Part shown: positions 1-8,696 of the stretch, one piece after another
Position numbering within the stretch: the stretch's first letter is position 1
Layout of the letters: each line of letters opens with the position of its first letter
Assembly: GCF_041080675.1 (NCBI RefSeq)
Contig: NZ_CP163520.1
Span: 8,151,501 to 8,215,500, forward strand
DNA: 64,000 bases
Source of the DNA: Streptomyces sp. cg36
GTDB lineage: Bacteria; Actinomycetota; Actinomycetes; Streptomycetales; Streptomycetaceae
Direction of reading: 5' to 3'
Notes under the pieces: generated by a model
Databases searched by the model: none
Told to the model about the DNA's origin: nothing
What the model saw: the letters and a program-made list of their open reading frames with translations, nothing else
Position numbers and translations under genes: made by a program

Positions 1-312
1 GTCGGAGACCCAGTGGGCGCTGACCGGGGCTCCTGCGGCGAGCAGTTCCTCGATCATCACATAGCGCTCCAGGAAGCCGCGGCCCGCGCCGCCGTACTCG
101 GTGGGCAGGGCCATGCCGACCCAGCCGCGCCCGGCGAGGCGTCGGCTGAAGCCGGGGTCCCAGCCCGCCAGCCAGGAGTCGGGGCGGCCGAGCACGGTGC
201 CGCGTACGCGTTCCTCCTGGAGAAAGGCACGGACCTCGGTGCGAAGCAGACGGGCCGATTCGGGCAGGGCGACATCAGGGAACGCGAGCGGTGAAAGCGT
301 GGAAGGGGACAT
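1..312 (-). CDS. Acyl-CoA dehydrogenase, N-terminal part (cut by window edge)
   Basis: Reading the minus strand from the ATG at 312 gives 104 residues that run off the window. They match the N-terminal helical domain of acyl-CoA dehydrogenases: a segment like LRTEVRAFLQEE, then GRGWVGMALPTEYGGAG and a helix ERYVMIEELLAAGAPV. The family oxidises acyl-CoA thioesters at C2-C3 with FAD. The active-site and FAD-binding parts lie outside the window. It follows two CoA-transferases on the same strand, 85 nt after the nearer one, so it probably acts on the CoA ester they form. The exact substrate cannot be read from this fragment. Confidence 0.85.
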   Translation of the reverse strand, partial: MSPSTLSPLAFPDVALPESARLLRTEVRAFLQEERVRGTVLGRPDSWLAGWDPGFSRRLAGRGWVGMALPTEYGGAGRGFLERYVMIEELLAAGAPVSAHWVSD

Positions 313-397
313 GGTTCATTCGCTCCCGGGTTGGTGAGGGGATCGGTGCGTCTACGTCGGGGACACGGGTCCGTGCGTGGGGTGCAGCAGGGACGGG

Positions 398-1591
398 TCA
401 GTGCGTGGAGTGGAGCAGGGACGGGTCGAAACCGGCTTCGCGGAGCACCTCGTCGGTGTGCTGGCCGATGCCCGGACAGGGGCGCAGGCGCGGCTCGGGG
501 TCGGCCGAGTAGCGCACCGGGCTGCCGATGACCCGGTAGCGGCCCTCGGTGGGGTGCTCGGCCTCGTACAGCAGGCCGCCCTCCTGGGCGTAGGCGGTGG
601 TCGCGGCGGAGGCCAGGTCGAGGACGGGGGCGGCGGCGATGCCCGCCTGGTCGCAGAACTCCTGCCAGGCGGCGCTGGTGTGCCGCGGTGTCAGCTCCGC
701 GAGCAGCGGGTAGAACTGGTCGGCGTTGCGGGCCCGGTCGGGGGCGGTGGAGAAGCGCGGGTCGCAGGCCAGTTCGGGGCGGCCGACGAAGGCGGCGAAG
801 TCCTGCCAGTTGCGGTCGCTGTGCGGCAGGATGCACATCCAGCCGTCGGCGGTGCGCAGGGCGCGGCGCCGAGGGCTGAGCGAGCGGGCCGAGCCGAACG
901 CCCCGTCGGCCTCCAGAGAGGCATCCCCCAGGTGCTCGACCAGGTTGAAGGCGAGCATGGTGTCGGCCATCGGGACTTCGACGCGCTGACCGGTGCCGCC
1001 GTGTTCCCGGTAGTGCAGTGCCGCCAGGACCGACTGGGCGATCTGCATGCCGCAGATCTTGTCGGCCAGGACGGTGGGGACGTAGTGGGGTTGGCCGGAG
1101 ACCTGGTGGTTGAGCCAGACCAGGCCGCTGGCCGCCTGGATGATGTCGTCGTAGGCGGCGTGGGTGCCGTAGCGGCTGTCGCTGCGGAAGCCCTGGGCCT
1201 GGGTGTAGATCAGACCGGGGTTGACGGCCGCGACCTCGTCGTATCCGAGGCGGAGTCTCTCCAGGGCCTGCGGGCGCAGGTTGGTGATGAAGACGTCGGC
1301 GGTGCGCAGCAGGGCGAGCAGGGCATCGCGGCCGTGCGGGGCCTTGAGGTCGATGACGGCGCTGCGCTTGTTGCGGTTGAGGTTGAGTGCCGGGCCGCCC
1401 ATGCCGGGGTGGCGTCGCGGCGGGTAGTGGCGTGTCATGTCGCCCGTGGGCGGCTCGACTTTGATCACGTCCGCGCCGAGGTCGCCGAGCTGCTGGGCGG
1501 CGTACGGGGCCATGATCACGCTGGCCAGTTCGATGACGCGGATCCCGGCGAGGAGTCCGCGGCCGGACGGGACGGTCGGTTGCTCGGACAT
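398..1591 (-). CDS. CaiB/BaiF family CoA-transferase
   Basis: A 397-residue class III CoA-transferase, the usual length of the family. It moves CoA between carboxylic acids or racemises 2-methylacyl-CoAs. The N terminus has the typical Rossmann-like start (LLAGIRVIELASVIMAPYAA, then LGDLGADVIKVEPP). Asp177 in LADKICGM aligns with the catalytic Asp of formyl-CoA transferase. I chose the ATG at 1591 because AGGAGG sits just upstream; the reading frame extends further 5' without homology. It lies between another CoA-transferase and an acyl-CoA dehydrogenase, so activation of an acid followed by dehydrogenation is the likely job. Substrate unknown. Confidence 0.9.
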   Translation of the reverse strand: MSEQPTVPSGRGLLAGIRVIELASVIMAPYAAQQLGDLGADVIKVEPPTGDMTRHYPPRRHPGMGGPALNLNRNKRSAVIDLKAPHGRDALLALLRTADVFITNLRPQALERLRLGYDEVAAVNPGLIYTQAQGFRSDSRYGTHAAYDDIIQAASGLVWLNHQVSGQPHYVPTVLADKICGMQIAQSVLAALHYREHGGTGQRVEVPMADTMLAFNLVEHLGDASLEADGAFGSARSLSPRRRALRTADGWMCILPHSDRNWQDFAAFVGRPELACDPRFSTAPDRARNADQFYPLLAELTPRHTSAAWQEFCDQAGIAAAPVLDLASAATTAYAQEGGLLYEAEHPTEGRYRVIGSPVRYSADPEPRLRPCPGIGQHTDEVLREAGFDPSLLHSTH

Positions 1592-1692
1592 GGTCCGGTG
1601 CCTCCTGGAGACGGGGATGGGACGGTGGTGTGGCGCGGGCGGCGGACACGGGGTGCTTGCCGGGGCGGCGCGTTGGCCGGGTGGAGGTGGAC

Positions 1693-3138
1693 CTAGAGCC
1701 ACTGGAGCGGGGCAGAGCCGAGTGGGGAGCGTCGGCCGGGCTGGGGGACCGGACGCCCGCTGTACGTGAACGGTGTCGCCGGTTCGGTGAGCGGGCCGAA
1801 GTCGGTCGCGGTGGTCGACAGCGCGGCGAACGGCGTACGTCCGGGCCGGGGCAGATCGATGACGTCCTCCCGTGTGAGGAGTCCGAGCTCCTGCACCCAG
1901 TGGCACACCCCGGCCAAGGTCACGCGGATCCGCCAGGAGCCGCCCTCGGTCGCGCGTCGGCGCAGGACCGTTGCCACGGCGGCGGCCCCGAGATACGCGG
2001 CGAGGTAGTCATTGAGCAGATACGTCGGCGGCAGCGACGGCCGGTCGGTCCACTCCTCGACCGCGAACCCGGTCGCGGAGCAGGCGAGTTGGTCGAATCC
2101 GCCGCGCTCGCCCCAGGGGCCTTCGGCACCCCAGGCGTGGTATTCGAGGGTGATGAGGCCGGGGCGGCGCCGCACGAGGTCCTCGGTCGACGCCCCGTGC
2201 CGGGCGAGTCCCCGGTAGGCGTGTACGAAGACGTCCGCATCCCCGAGCGCGTCGTGGAAGGCCGCACGGTCGTGCTCGTCGCGCAGGTCGCAGTAGGCGT
2301 TCCGCTTGCCTGCGCCGGTCATCGCGATCATGGGGACCGGGTCGGGGCGGTCGGGACGTGACAGGTGCAGTACGTCGGCGCCGAACTGGGCGAGCAGCCG
2401 GGCCGCGACCGGCCCCGCGATGACGTGGGTGAGATCGAGTACCCGTACGCCCGCGAGTGCCTCCTGGGCCGCAGGGACCGGTGTCAGTGGCCGGGCCGGT
2501 GCGTCCGCGACACGGTCGATCTCGACGACCGGGCGCCGCGCGACAAACCGCCCCGCCGGGTGGGCGAGCCACTCCGACCGGCTGCGCACCACGCAGGCGG
2601 CGCCGCCCCGCGCGCAGACGGCCTCCTCCAGGGTGAAGGCGTCCCAGTCGGCCGCGGCCCGCGCGATCCCCACCTTGTCGAGCCCGCACCGGAGCACGGA
2701 GTGGACCGCGTCGCGCAGATGTGGATAGGTGGTGATGAGGAAGATCCACCGGCCGTCGCGGGTCCGGTAGAAGTCGTTGTGGGCGAGCAGCGCCGGATCG
2801 TCGAAGAGCGTGCCGAGGGAACGCCCCGCCAACGTCGTGTGGTACGTCGCCATGAGCTGGTCGATCGCGGCCCCGGCTTCCACCTGAACCCGCTGGTGCG
2901 GGTGACCGCGCAGTTCGCCGAGCGCCGCCGTCTGCCGCCCGAAGACCCCGATCGCGGCGGACATGGCATCGGCGAGGCGGTGCACCGAGGGCACCAGGGG
3001 ATCGGCCCCTACGACGGTGATGTCCTCGGCGCCCCGGGCCGGGTCAGGACCTTCGAGGGTGTGCAGCAGCCCGGAGAGTATGTCGCCGGTGGACGGCGCA
3101 GACGCCTGCTCGGTCGTGGTGAGCGTGTGTGAAGTCAT
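1693..3138 (-). CDS. Second CaiB/BaiF CoA-transferase, divergent and extended
   Basis: A 481-residue protein. The core class III CoA-transferase signature (ALAGVRVLDLTHVIAGPVAARLLAQFGADVLHL) starts only at about residue 228, and the first 220 residues contain transferase-like pieces such as DGRWIFLITTYPHLRDAVHSV. It therefore looks permuted or duplicated, as in several two-domain family III proteins. Asp in LNDYLAAYLGA is the likely catalytic residue. It is 101 nt upstream of the first CoA-transferase in the same direction. The product might form a heteromer with its neighbour or act on a different acid. I cannot tell which. Confidence 0.8.
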   Translation of the reverse strand: MTSHTLTTTEQASAPSTGDILSGLLHTLEGPDPARGAEDITVVGADPLVPSVHRLADAMSAAIGVFGRQTAALGELRGHPHQRVQVEAGAAIDQLMATYHTTLAGRSLGTLFDDPALLAHNDFYRTRDGRWIFLITTYPHLRDAVHSVLRCGLDKVGIARAAADWDAFTLEEAVCARGGAACVVRSRSEWLAHPAGRFVARRPVVEIDRVADAPARPLTPVPAAQEALAGVRVLDLTHVIAGPVAARLLAQFGADVLHLSRPDRPDPVPMIAMTGAGKRNAYCDLRDEHDRAAFHDALGDADVFVHAYRGLARHGASTEDLVRRRPGLITLEYHAWGAEGPWGERGGFDQLACSATGFAVEEWTDRPSLPPTYLLNDYLAAYLGAAAVATVLRRRATEGGSWRIRVTLAGVCHWVQELGLLTREDVIDLPRPGRTPFAALSTTATDFGPLTEPATPFTYSGRPVPQPGRRSPLGSAPLQWL

Positions 3139-3179
3139 GCCGGGATGCTCGTTCCCGGCACCCTACGTGCGCCCGCATC

Positions 3180-3193
3180 CACGGATATCCGTG
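3180..3193. promoter_or_regulatory. 14-bp perfect palindrome, candidate IclR operator
   Basis: CACGGATATCCGTG is a perfect palindrome 42-55 bp upstream of the CoA-transferase start at 3138 and just behind the stop of the IclR-family gene. IclR proteins commonly bind short palindromes near the promoters of adjacent catabolic operons. The assignment to this regulator is inferred from position only. Confidence 0.4.
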
Positions 3194-3207
3194 AACTGAT
3201 GCGCACG

Positions 3208-3945
3208 TCACGTCTGCCCCTCCTGGATGTGCGCGAGCAGCCGGGCCGCCGCACGGTCCAGACTCAGCCGCTCCGAGCGGCCACGGCGCCGGTGCGTCAG
3301 AACGAGCGCGCCCGTGACGGTGGACCCCTCGGTGACAGGGATCGCGAGCGCGCTGACCTCGGGGTCGGCAAGCCCCTCGTTGCGACTGATGCGTGACGCG
3401 CGGATCGAGGGAAGGGCGCGGCGGAACTCCGCGACCGCCTCGGGGTCGTGACAGGCGAGCTCGTCGAGCAGCCCGCGTCGCTCCGTCTCGTCGGTGAAGG
3501 CCAGCAGCAGGCGCCCCGCGGCGGTGCGCAGCAGCGGCCGGGACATGTGCTCGTCAGCGAGATGGAGGAGGCGGGGAATCTCGTCCTCGCCGCCGCGCGC
3601 GAGGTGTACGGCGGCGAGCCCGACCCGTACCGTGAGCAGCACCGGGGTACCCGCGACGCGGCTCAGTTCATTGAGCTCGGCCTGACTGATCCGCGGAACG
3701 GCCCGGCCCGCGATGAGATTGAGGACGTGCGGGGCCGGGCCGAGCCTGAAGCGCCCGTGCTGTTCCAGCAGAAACCCGGTCGCGGCAAGGCCGTTGACCA
3801 GGTCCTGCACCGAGCTCGCCGGCGCCCCGACCGTCCGCGCCAACGCGGCCACGGTCACCCCGCCGGGCGCCCGCGCGGCAGCCTCCAGGATCCACACGAC
3901 CCGGTCCACCGTACGGTGATGCCGCCGTCGGCCGTGCTCGCTCAT
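3208..3945 (-). CDS. IclR-family transcriptional regulator
   Basis: 245 residues with the IclR layout. The N-terminal winged helix-turn-helix (residues ~10-70) includes GGVTVAALARTVGAPASSVQDLVNGLAATGFL. The C-terminal effector domain has typical segments (PVLLTVRVGLAAVHLARG, then MSRPLLRTAAGRLLLAF and VTEGSTVTGALVLTH). The start at 3945 is preceded by AAGGTGGGGGCGGG; an in-frame ATG at 3984 is possible. The gene is read in the same direction as the CoA-transferase/dehydrogenase operon, 69 bp downstream, and probably controls it in response to an acid or CoA ester. Confidence 0.88.
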   Translation of the reverse strand: MSEHGRRRHHRTVDRVVWILEAAARAPGGVTVAALARTVGAPASSVQDLVNGLAATGFLLEQHGRFRLGPAPHVLNLIAGRAVPRISQAELNELSRVAGTPVLLTVRVGLAAVHLARGGEDEIPRLLHLADEHMSRPLLRTAAGRLLLAFTDETERRGLLDELACHDPEAVAEFRRALPSIRASRISRNEGLADPEVSALAIPVTEGSTVTGALVLTHRRRGRSERLSLDRAAARLLAHIQEGQT

Positions 3946-4134
3946 CCCGCCCCCACCTTGTCCTTCACGTAAACCATCGGCCATGAGTGCCGAACCGGCG
4001 CGTCGATCCTCGCCCGCACTGCACCGCCGCCTCACGCCCCTTTGTGAGGTCGGCATCCACCTGCGACCAGGTATGCGCGGTCGGCCCGAGTAACGTACCG
4101 GCCTCCGCGGAACAGGAGGTGAGCGGGCTTGACG

Positions 4135-5109
4135 TCAGCCGCTCGCCGGGTCAGGGGCGTCTCCGTCACCGTCCGGCCCGGTCGGCGAGGGGCTGGGGGA
4201 GGCGGTTGGCGGAGCGAACAGTGACTGGAGGATTTCGGCGGCCGTCTCGCGCAGCCAGGTGTGGGCGCGGTCGTCGTCGTAGCGCTGGTGCCACAGCAGG
4301 TACAGGGGGACGTCCGGCAACTGGAGCGGCAACGGCAAGGTTGCCAGGCCGAGTTGCTCGCGGGCCGCGCGCGTGACCGCGTCGGGAAGGGTGACCACCA
4401 GGTCGGTGGCGAGCGCGAGTTGCAGGGCGAAGGCGGCGCTGGGCCCGGCGGCGGTGACACGGCGCCGGAGGCCGTGGGTGGTGAGGGCGTCGTCGATCGG
4501 GTCGCGCAGACTCCCGCGCCGCGAGACGGTGAGGTGTTCGGCGTCCGCGTAGCGCTCCATGCTCAGCGGCCCTTCGGTGAGCGGGTGGCCGGGGCGGACG
4601 GCGACGACCAGCCGGTCCCTGCCGATGAGTTGGTGGCGGATGTCCGGGAGCGCGGGAAGGCCGGAGCTCGATTCGAGGTCGACTTCACCCCGGCGCAGCT
4701 CGGGGGTGTCGGTGCCGGGCTCGGCGGTCAGGCGCAGCTGGACGCCCGGGGCCCGGCGGTGGACAGCGGTGATCAGATCGGTGCCGCAGGCGGCGGCCAG
4801 AGCGTCGTGCCAGCGCACGGTGAAGACCCGCTCCAGCTCCGCCAGGTCGAGTTCCTGCTGCGCGGACAGAAGTTGATGGGCCTGCTGGACGAGGGCGTGG
4901 ACCTCGGCGCGCATCGCCAGCGCCCGGGTGGTGGGAACCATGCTGCGGCCGGTGCGCACCAGGATCTGGTCGCCGGTGGCCTTGCGTATACGGCCCAGGG
5001 AGCGGCTCATCGCCGGTGCGGTGACATGGAGGCGGGATGCGGCACCGGCGACACTGCCCTCTTCCAGCAGGGCGTCCAGGGCGGTGAGCAGATTCAGATC
5101 CAGTTGCAT
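4135..5109 (-). CDS. LysR-family transcriptional regulator
   Basis: 324 residues. The N terminus (MQLDLNLLTALDALLEEG, then VAGAASRLHVTAPAMSRSLGRIR) is a typical LysR winged helix-turn-helix. The rest matches the two-lobed LysR substrate-binding domain. The last ~25 residues are a low-complexity Pro/Ser/Asp tail. The ATG at 5109 was chosen because it starts exactly at the conserved HTH; the frame is open further upstream. It is divergent from the IMPase-like gene at 5235, and an inverted repeat lies in the 125-bp gap. This is the classic layout of a LysR activator and its target operon. Confidence 0.9.
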   Translation of the reverse strand: MQLDLNLLTALDALLEEGSVAGAASRLHVTAPAMSRSLGRIRKATGDQILVRTGRSMVPTTRALAMRAEVHALVQQAHQLLSAQQELDLAELERVFTVRWHDALAAACGTDLITAVHRRAPGVQLRLTAEPGTDTPELRRGEVDLESSSGLPALPDIRHQLIGRDRLVVAVRPGHPLTEGPLSMERYADAEHLTVSRRGSLRDPIDDALTTHGLRRRVTAAGPSAAFALQLALATDLVVTLPDAVTRAAREQLGLATLPLPLQLPDVPLYLLWHQRYDDDRAHTWLRETAAEILQSLFAPPTASPSPSPTGPDGDGDAPDPASG

Positions 5110-5121
5110 GAGAGTAACTCT

Positions 5122-5144
5122 ACAAGTGACAAGCATGCACTTGT
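5122..5144. promoter_or_regulatory. Inverted repeat in the LysR divergent promoter
   Basis: ACAAGTG at 5122-5128 and CACTTGT at 5138-5144 are perfect 7-bp arms separated by 9 bp, 12 bp upstream of the LysR start and about 90 bp upstream of the divergent gene. LysR boxes are interrupted dyads in exactly this kind of position. Recognition by the adjacent regulator is inferred. Confidence 0.5.
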
Positions 5145-5234
5145 TGTTAATGATTCGGCGGCCTACCTTCGAGGTGTGCGGGAACGGAAACCGCTCCCGC
5201 ACACACCGCACACACCGCACTCAAGGAGACCGTC

Positions 5235-6047
5235 ATGAGCACAGCCATGCCTTTCGCCGCCGACACGCCGCTCCTGTCCGAGGTGATCGCCGCGGTGAAG
5301 ACCGCGGGCACCACGCTGCGCGACCGCTACACCCCGCACGCCCGGGGCGTGAGTCTGGACGGGATCGTCGCGGAGATCCACGCAAATGACGACGCGGTGC
5401 TGGACGTGCTGCGCGAGCCGCTGCTGCGGGCGCGCCAAGGATCGCAGTGGGCGGAGGACGAGCTGGCCGGCGGCGCGCTCCCGCCGGGGGAGTGGTGGGT
5501 CGTCGACCCCGCCGAGGGCAACATCAACCACGTCCACGGCATGGAGGACTGGGCCGTGACGGCCACCCTGGTCCGCGACAACAAGCCGGTGCTCACCGTC
5601 GTCCACCTTCCCCTGACCGGCGACACCTACACCGCGGTCGCCGGGGGAGGCGCACACCTCAACGGGCACCCCCTGAAGGTGTCGGCCAAGACCGACCTGG
5701 ACGCCGCCCTCATCGGCACCGGCCAGGCCAGGCCCGGCGAGGACGAGCGCGTCTTCCGGCAGATCGGCGACTCCGTCACCGCCATGCTCATCAACGGCCT
5801 GGTCGTACGGGTGTCCGTGCCCGCCACGATGCAGCTCATCCACGTCGCCGCCGGACGCATGGACGCGTTCTGGCAGTTCTCCGACGTCCGCTCCGGCCTG
5901 GTCGCGGGAGCCCTGCTGGTCGCCGAGGCCGGAGGCACCGTCACCGACCTGGCGGGCGAGCCCTGGAGCACGGCCGGCCACGACTTCCTGGCCGCTGCCC
6001 CCGGCATCCACGCCGACGCCCTCAAGGTCCTCGCGCCGATCGCCTGA
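5235..6047 (+). CDS. Inositol-monophosphatase-like protein with altered metal site
   Basis: 270 residues, the family length, with a good Shine-Dalgarno (AAGGAG). The overall fold matches Mg-dependent IMPase/FBPase-like phosphatases: AEDE at 73-76, WVVDPAEGNINHVHG at 88-102 and AGALLVAEAGG at 224-234. The metal-binding signature is degenerate: DPIDGT has become DPAEGN, and the Asp of WDxAAG is replaced by Gly221. It may be a phosphatase with a different metal geometry or a binding protein that has lost activity. It is followed 48 nt later by an NADP-binding protein, and both are probably controlled by the divergent LysR gene. Confidence 0.75.
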   Translation: MSTAMPFAADTPLLSEVIAAVKTAGTTLRDRYTPHARGVSLDGIVAEIHANDDAVLDVLREPLLRARQGSQWAEDELAGGALPPGEWWVVDPAEGNINHVHGMEDWAVTATLVRDNKPVLTVVHLPLTGDTYTAVAGGGAHLNGHPLKVSAKTDLDAALIGTGQARPGEDERVFRQIGDSVTAMLINGLVVRVSVPATMQLIHVAAGRMDAFWQFSDVRSGLVAGALLVAEAGGTVTDLAGEPWSTAGHDFLAAAPGIHADALKVLAPIA

Positions 6048-6095
6048 CCGTCCCCCTCCACTCTGCCCACCCCGAAACCGCAAGGAGCACCACCC

Positions 6096-6728
6096 ATGAC
6101 CCACATCGGCATCCTGGGCGCCGGCCGCGTCGGCATGAACCTCGCCGACAAGCTCTCCGCCGCCGGACACCGCGTCACCCTCGGAGTCCGCGACCCGCAA
6201 GGGACCGCGGCCCTTCCCCCGCGCACGAACTTCGCCGACCAGGCCACCACCGCACGTACCGCGGATGTCGTCATCAACGCGACGCCCGGTGACAGCGCCC
6301 TCGACCGCCTGGGCGCTCTGCGCGCCGAACTCAGCGGCAAGATACTCATCGACGTCTCCAACGCCACCCACGACGACGCCGACGGCCTGCCCGGCGATCT
6401 GTGCTACCCCGGCAGCAGCCTCGCCGAGAAGCTCCAGGCCCAACTCCCCGACACCCACGTGGTGAAGACCCTCAACACGATGCTGTTCACGGTCATGACC
6501 GCTCCCGAAATCCTGGCCACACCACCGACGGCGTACCTCTCGGGTGACGACCAGAACGCGAAGGAGATCACCGCCGCCCTGCTCGGCGACCTGGGCTGGC
6601 AGCCCGCGTGGATCGAGGACCTCGGTGGCATCACCACGGCCCGCGCCACCGAGGCCATGATCCTGGTGGTTCCCCACCTCCTGCGCCGGCATGGCTTCAA
6701 GCCCTTCGCGGTCTCGCTCGCCCGCTGA
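6096..6728 (+). CDS. NADP-dependent oxidoreductase of the F420-dependent reductase-like family
   Basis: 210 residues. It starts with a dinucleotide-binding Rossmann motif (IGILGAGRVGMNLADKL, GxGxxG) and has the family's central features: VINATPGDSALDRLG, KILIDVSNAT, HVVKTLNTM and a late GDLGWQPAWIEDLG. Family members reduce F420 with NADPH or are related NADP-binding oxidoreductases of unknown substrate. The ATG follows AAGGAGCACCACCC. It is the second gene of the LysR-controlled pair and ends 24 bp from the convergent MDR gene. Substrate cannot be inferred. Confidence 0.82.
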   Translation: MTHIGILGAGRVGMNLADKLSAAGHRVTLGVRDPQGTAALPPRTNFADQATTARTADVVINATPGDSALDRLGALRAELSGKILIDVSNATHDDADGLPGDLCYPGSSLAEKLQAQLPDTHVVKTLNTMLFTVMTAPEILATPPTAYLSGDDQNAKEITAALLGDLGWQPAWIEDLGGITTARATEAMILVVPHLLRRHGFKPFAVSLAR

Positions 6729-6752
6729 CCCACCGCGAGACTCACGACCGGA

Positions 6753-7682
6753 TCAAACGGTGAGGACGAGCTTGCCTTGAAGGTGACCGTGGTCCAGCAA
6801 TCGGTGCGCCTCGGCGGCGTGCGCGAAGGGGAACGTCTTCTGCACGTGGACGCGGAGACTGCCCTCTTCGACGAGTGCGGCGAGGCTGCGCAGGGCGACC
6901 GGATCGGGGTCGACGGCGATGCCGCTGAAATGCCTACCGGCCGCCTCGTACGTGGCGGCGAGCTGCGTGTCCTCCTCGGCGACCGCCGTCACCAAGTGAC
7001 CTCCCCGGCGGAGGACTTCGAGGGAGCGCTCTGCGGTGTCGCCGCCGATCGTGTCGAGCACGACGTCGATGTCGTGGACCGCCTCGGTGAAGTCGACCGA
7101 CGTGTAGTCGATCACCTCGTCGGCGCCGCATCCCTCGACGAAGGCGCGTTTGCCCCGGCCGGCGGTCGTGATCACGTGTGCGCCGAGCGCCTTCGCGATC
7201 TGGATCGCGACGTGGCCGACCCCGCCGCCACCGCCGTGGACCAGGACGCGGTCGCCCTCCCGTACACCGGCGAGGTCGACGAGCCCCTGCCACGCCGTCA
7301 GCCCCACGAGCGGCAGTGCCGCCGCCTCGGCGTACGAGAGCGACGCCGGCTTGTGTGCCAGGTGCAGCGCAGGAGCCGACACGACCTCGGCGTACGCGTT
7401 CGCCGCCCGGGGGAACAACGGCATCCCGAAGACCTCGTCGCCGGGCCTGAACCGCCACGTCTGCGGTGCCTGGTCGACCACGCCGCTGATGTCCCAGCCG
7501 AGGGTGAACGGCGGCGGGCCGATCAGCGGGAACTCGCCGGCGCGCAGGCGCGCCTCCAGCGGGTTCAGCCCGATCGCCTTGACACGCACGAGAACCTCGG
7601 TCGGGAGGGGACGGGGCTCGGGCGCGTCCACGACGGTGAGCACCTCGGGACCGCCGAGCCTGTGCTGGGTGATGACTCGCAT
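6753..7682 (-). CDS. Zinc-independent MDR oxidoreductase (quinone-reductase-like)
   Basis: 309 residues. It has an N-terminal GroES-like domain (VKAIGLNPLEARLRAGEFP, then FTLGWDISGVVDQ) and an NADP-binding domain with HGGGGGVGHVAIQIAKALGA. No structural zinc Cys cluster is visible, so it belongs with quinone oxidoreductase and enoyl-reductase-like MDR enzymes. The start at 7682 gives a clean family N terminus, MRVITQHRLGG. It is divergent from the DHFR-like gene at 7839. It probably reduces quinones or activated alkenes in a stress or detoxification role. Confidence 0.88.
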   Translation of the reverse strand: MRVITQHRLGGPEVLTVVDAPEPRPLPTEVLVRVKAIGLNPLEARLRAGEFPLIGPPPFTLGWDISGVVDQAPQTWRFRPGDEVFGMPLFPRAANAYAEVVSAPALHLAHKPASLSYAEAAALPLVGLTAWQGLVDLAGVREGDRVLVHGGGGGVGHVAIQIAKALGAHVITTAGRGKRAFVEGCGADEVIDYTSVDFTEAVHDIDVVLDTIGGDTAERSLEVLRRGGHLVTAVAEEDTQLAATYEAAGRHFSGIAVDPDPVALRSLAALVEEGSLRVHVQKTFPFAHAAEAHRLLDHGHLQGKLVLTV

Positions 7683-7838
7683 GACTCTCCTGGTTCAGGA
7701 AGGGGGGGCGAACCCAGACTAGGAACCCGATGGGCACCGGCAGGTACCTCAACGAATGAGGCATCGTCACGACCGATGAGTTTCCCGCTCCGCGCCGGTC
7801 TGTACGCGTAAGACCGACTCACACGGAAGGCTGGCGCC

Positions 7839-8405
7839 ATGCGGAAGCTGATCTACGGCATGAACCTGACCCTGGACGGGTACATCGCCGCGCCCGGGCA
7901 CGACATCGGCTGGAGCGGGCCGCCGAGCGACGAGCTGTTCCAGTTCTGGTCCGACCAGTTGCAGGCGACCGACGTGTCTCTGTGCGGGACCAGGCTCTGG
8001 CACACGATGAGCCCCTACTGGCCGACGGTCGACCAGCAACCCGGTGCCACCCCGGCGGAGATCGAGTTCGGGCGCCGCTGGCGGGACATGGCGAAGGTGG
8101 TGTTCTCTTCGACGATCGAGAAAGCCGACTGGAACACCCGCCTGGTCACCGGGGACGCGGTCGCCGAGATCACCCGGCTCAAGGCCGAGGACGGCGGCCC
8201 GATGGACATCGGCGGCGCGACGCTCGCCGGGGCGGCCATGCGGGCCGGGCTGATCGACGAGTACGTGCTGGCCACCGCGCCGGTCCTGGTGGGCGGCGGC
8301 ACACCGTTCTTCGCCGCTGTGGACAACTGGGTGTACCTGAACCTGGTGGAGACGCGGAGGTTCCCCGGCGGCGTGGTCCTGAGCCGGTACGAGACGAGAC
8401 GCTGA
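7839..8405 (+). CDS. Dihydrofolate-reductase-like (RibD C-terminal domain) protein
   Basis: 188 residues of the RibD-C/DHFR-like family: the N terminus MRKLIYGMNLTLDGYIAAPG, a central TRLWHTMSPYWP, and near the C terminus GGPMDIGGATLAGAAMRAGLIDEYVLATAPVLVGGG. The ATG follows GGAAGG. These proteins bind NADPH and are widespread in actinomycetes with unknown substrates; true folate reduction is unlikely. It is transcribed away from the MDR gene. A second, distinct family member is at 31464-32069. Confidence 0.85.
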   Translation: MRKLIYGMNLTLDGYIAAPGHDIGWSGPPSDELFQFWSDQLQATDVSLCGTRLWHTMSPYWPTVDQQPGATPAEIEFGRRWRDMAKVVFSSTIEKADWNTRLVTGDAVAEITRLKAEDGGPMDIGGATLAGAAMRAGLIDEYVLATAPVLVGGGTPFFAAVDNWVYLNLVETRRFPGGVVLSRYETRR

Positions 8406-8696
8406 GGGTCCGTCGCGAGGTGTGCGGGACCCCGCCTTGCGCCTGTGCTCCCGGTAGGCGCGCCGAGCGTGCGTACCGGCCTCTGCCGTGCCGACCTGCC
8501 TCCCGTGGCCAAGGTCGCCATCGGCGGTGACGACGCCTTTCCGTGACTCCTGCGTCGACCGGCCGACGCAGGTGATGTGCGTGTCCGTATCGGGCTCGTT
8601 GAGGGGCGGGGCGTGGGGTCGTGCGGCTGCGGCACGGTCGCCGCAGCCGCTGGCCGTCGCGCGGGGTACCGGGCGTCAAGGGATCCGGGTTGTCGG

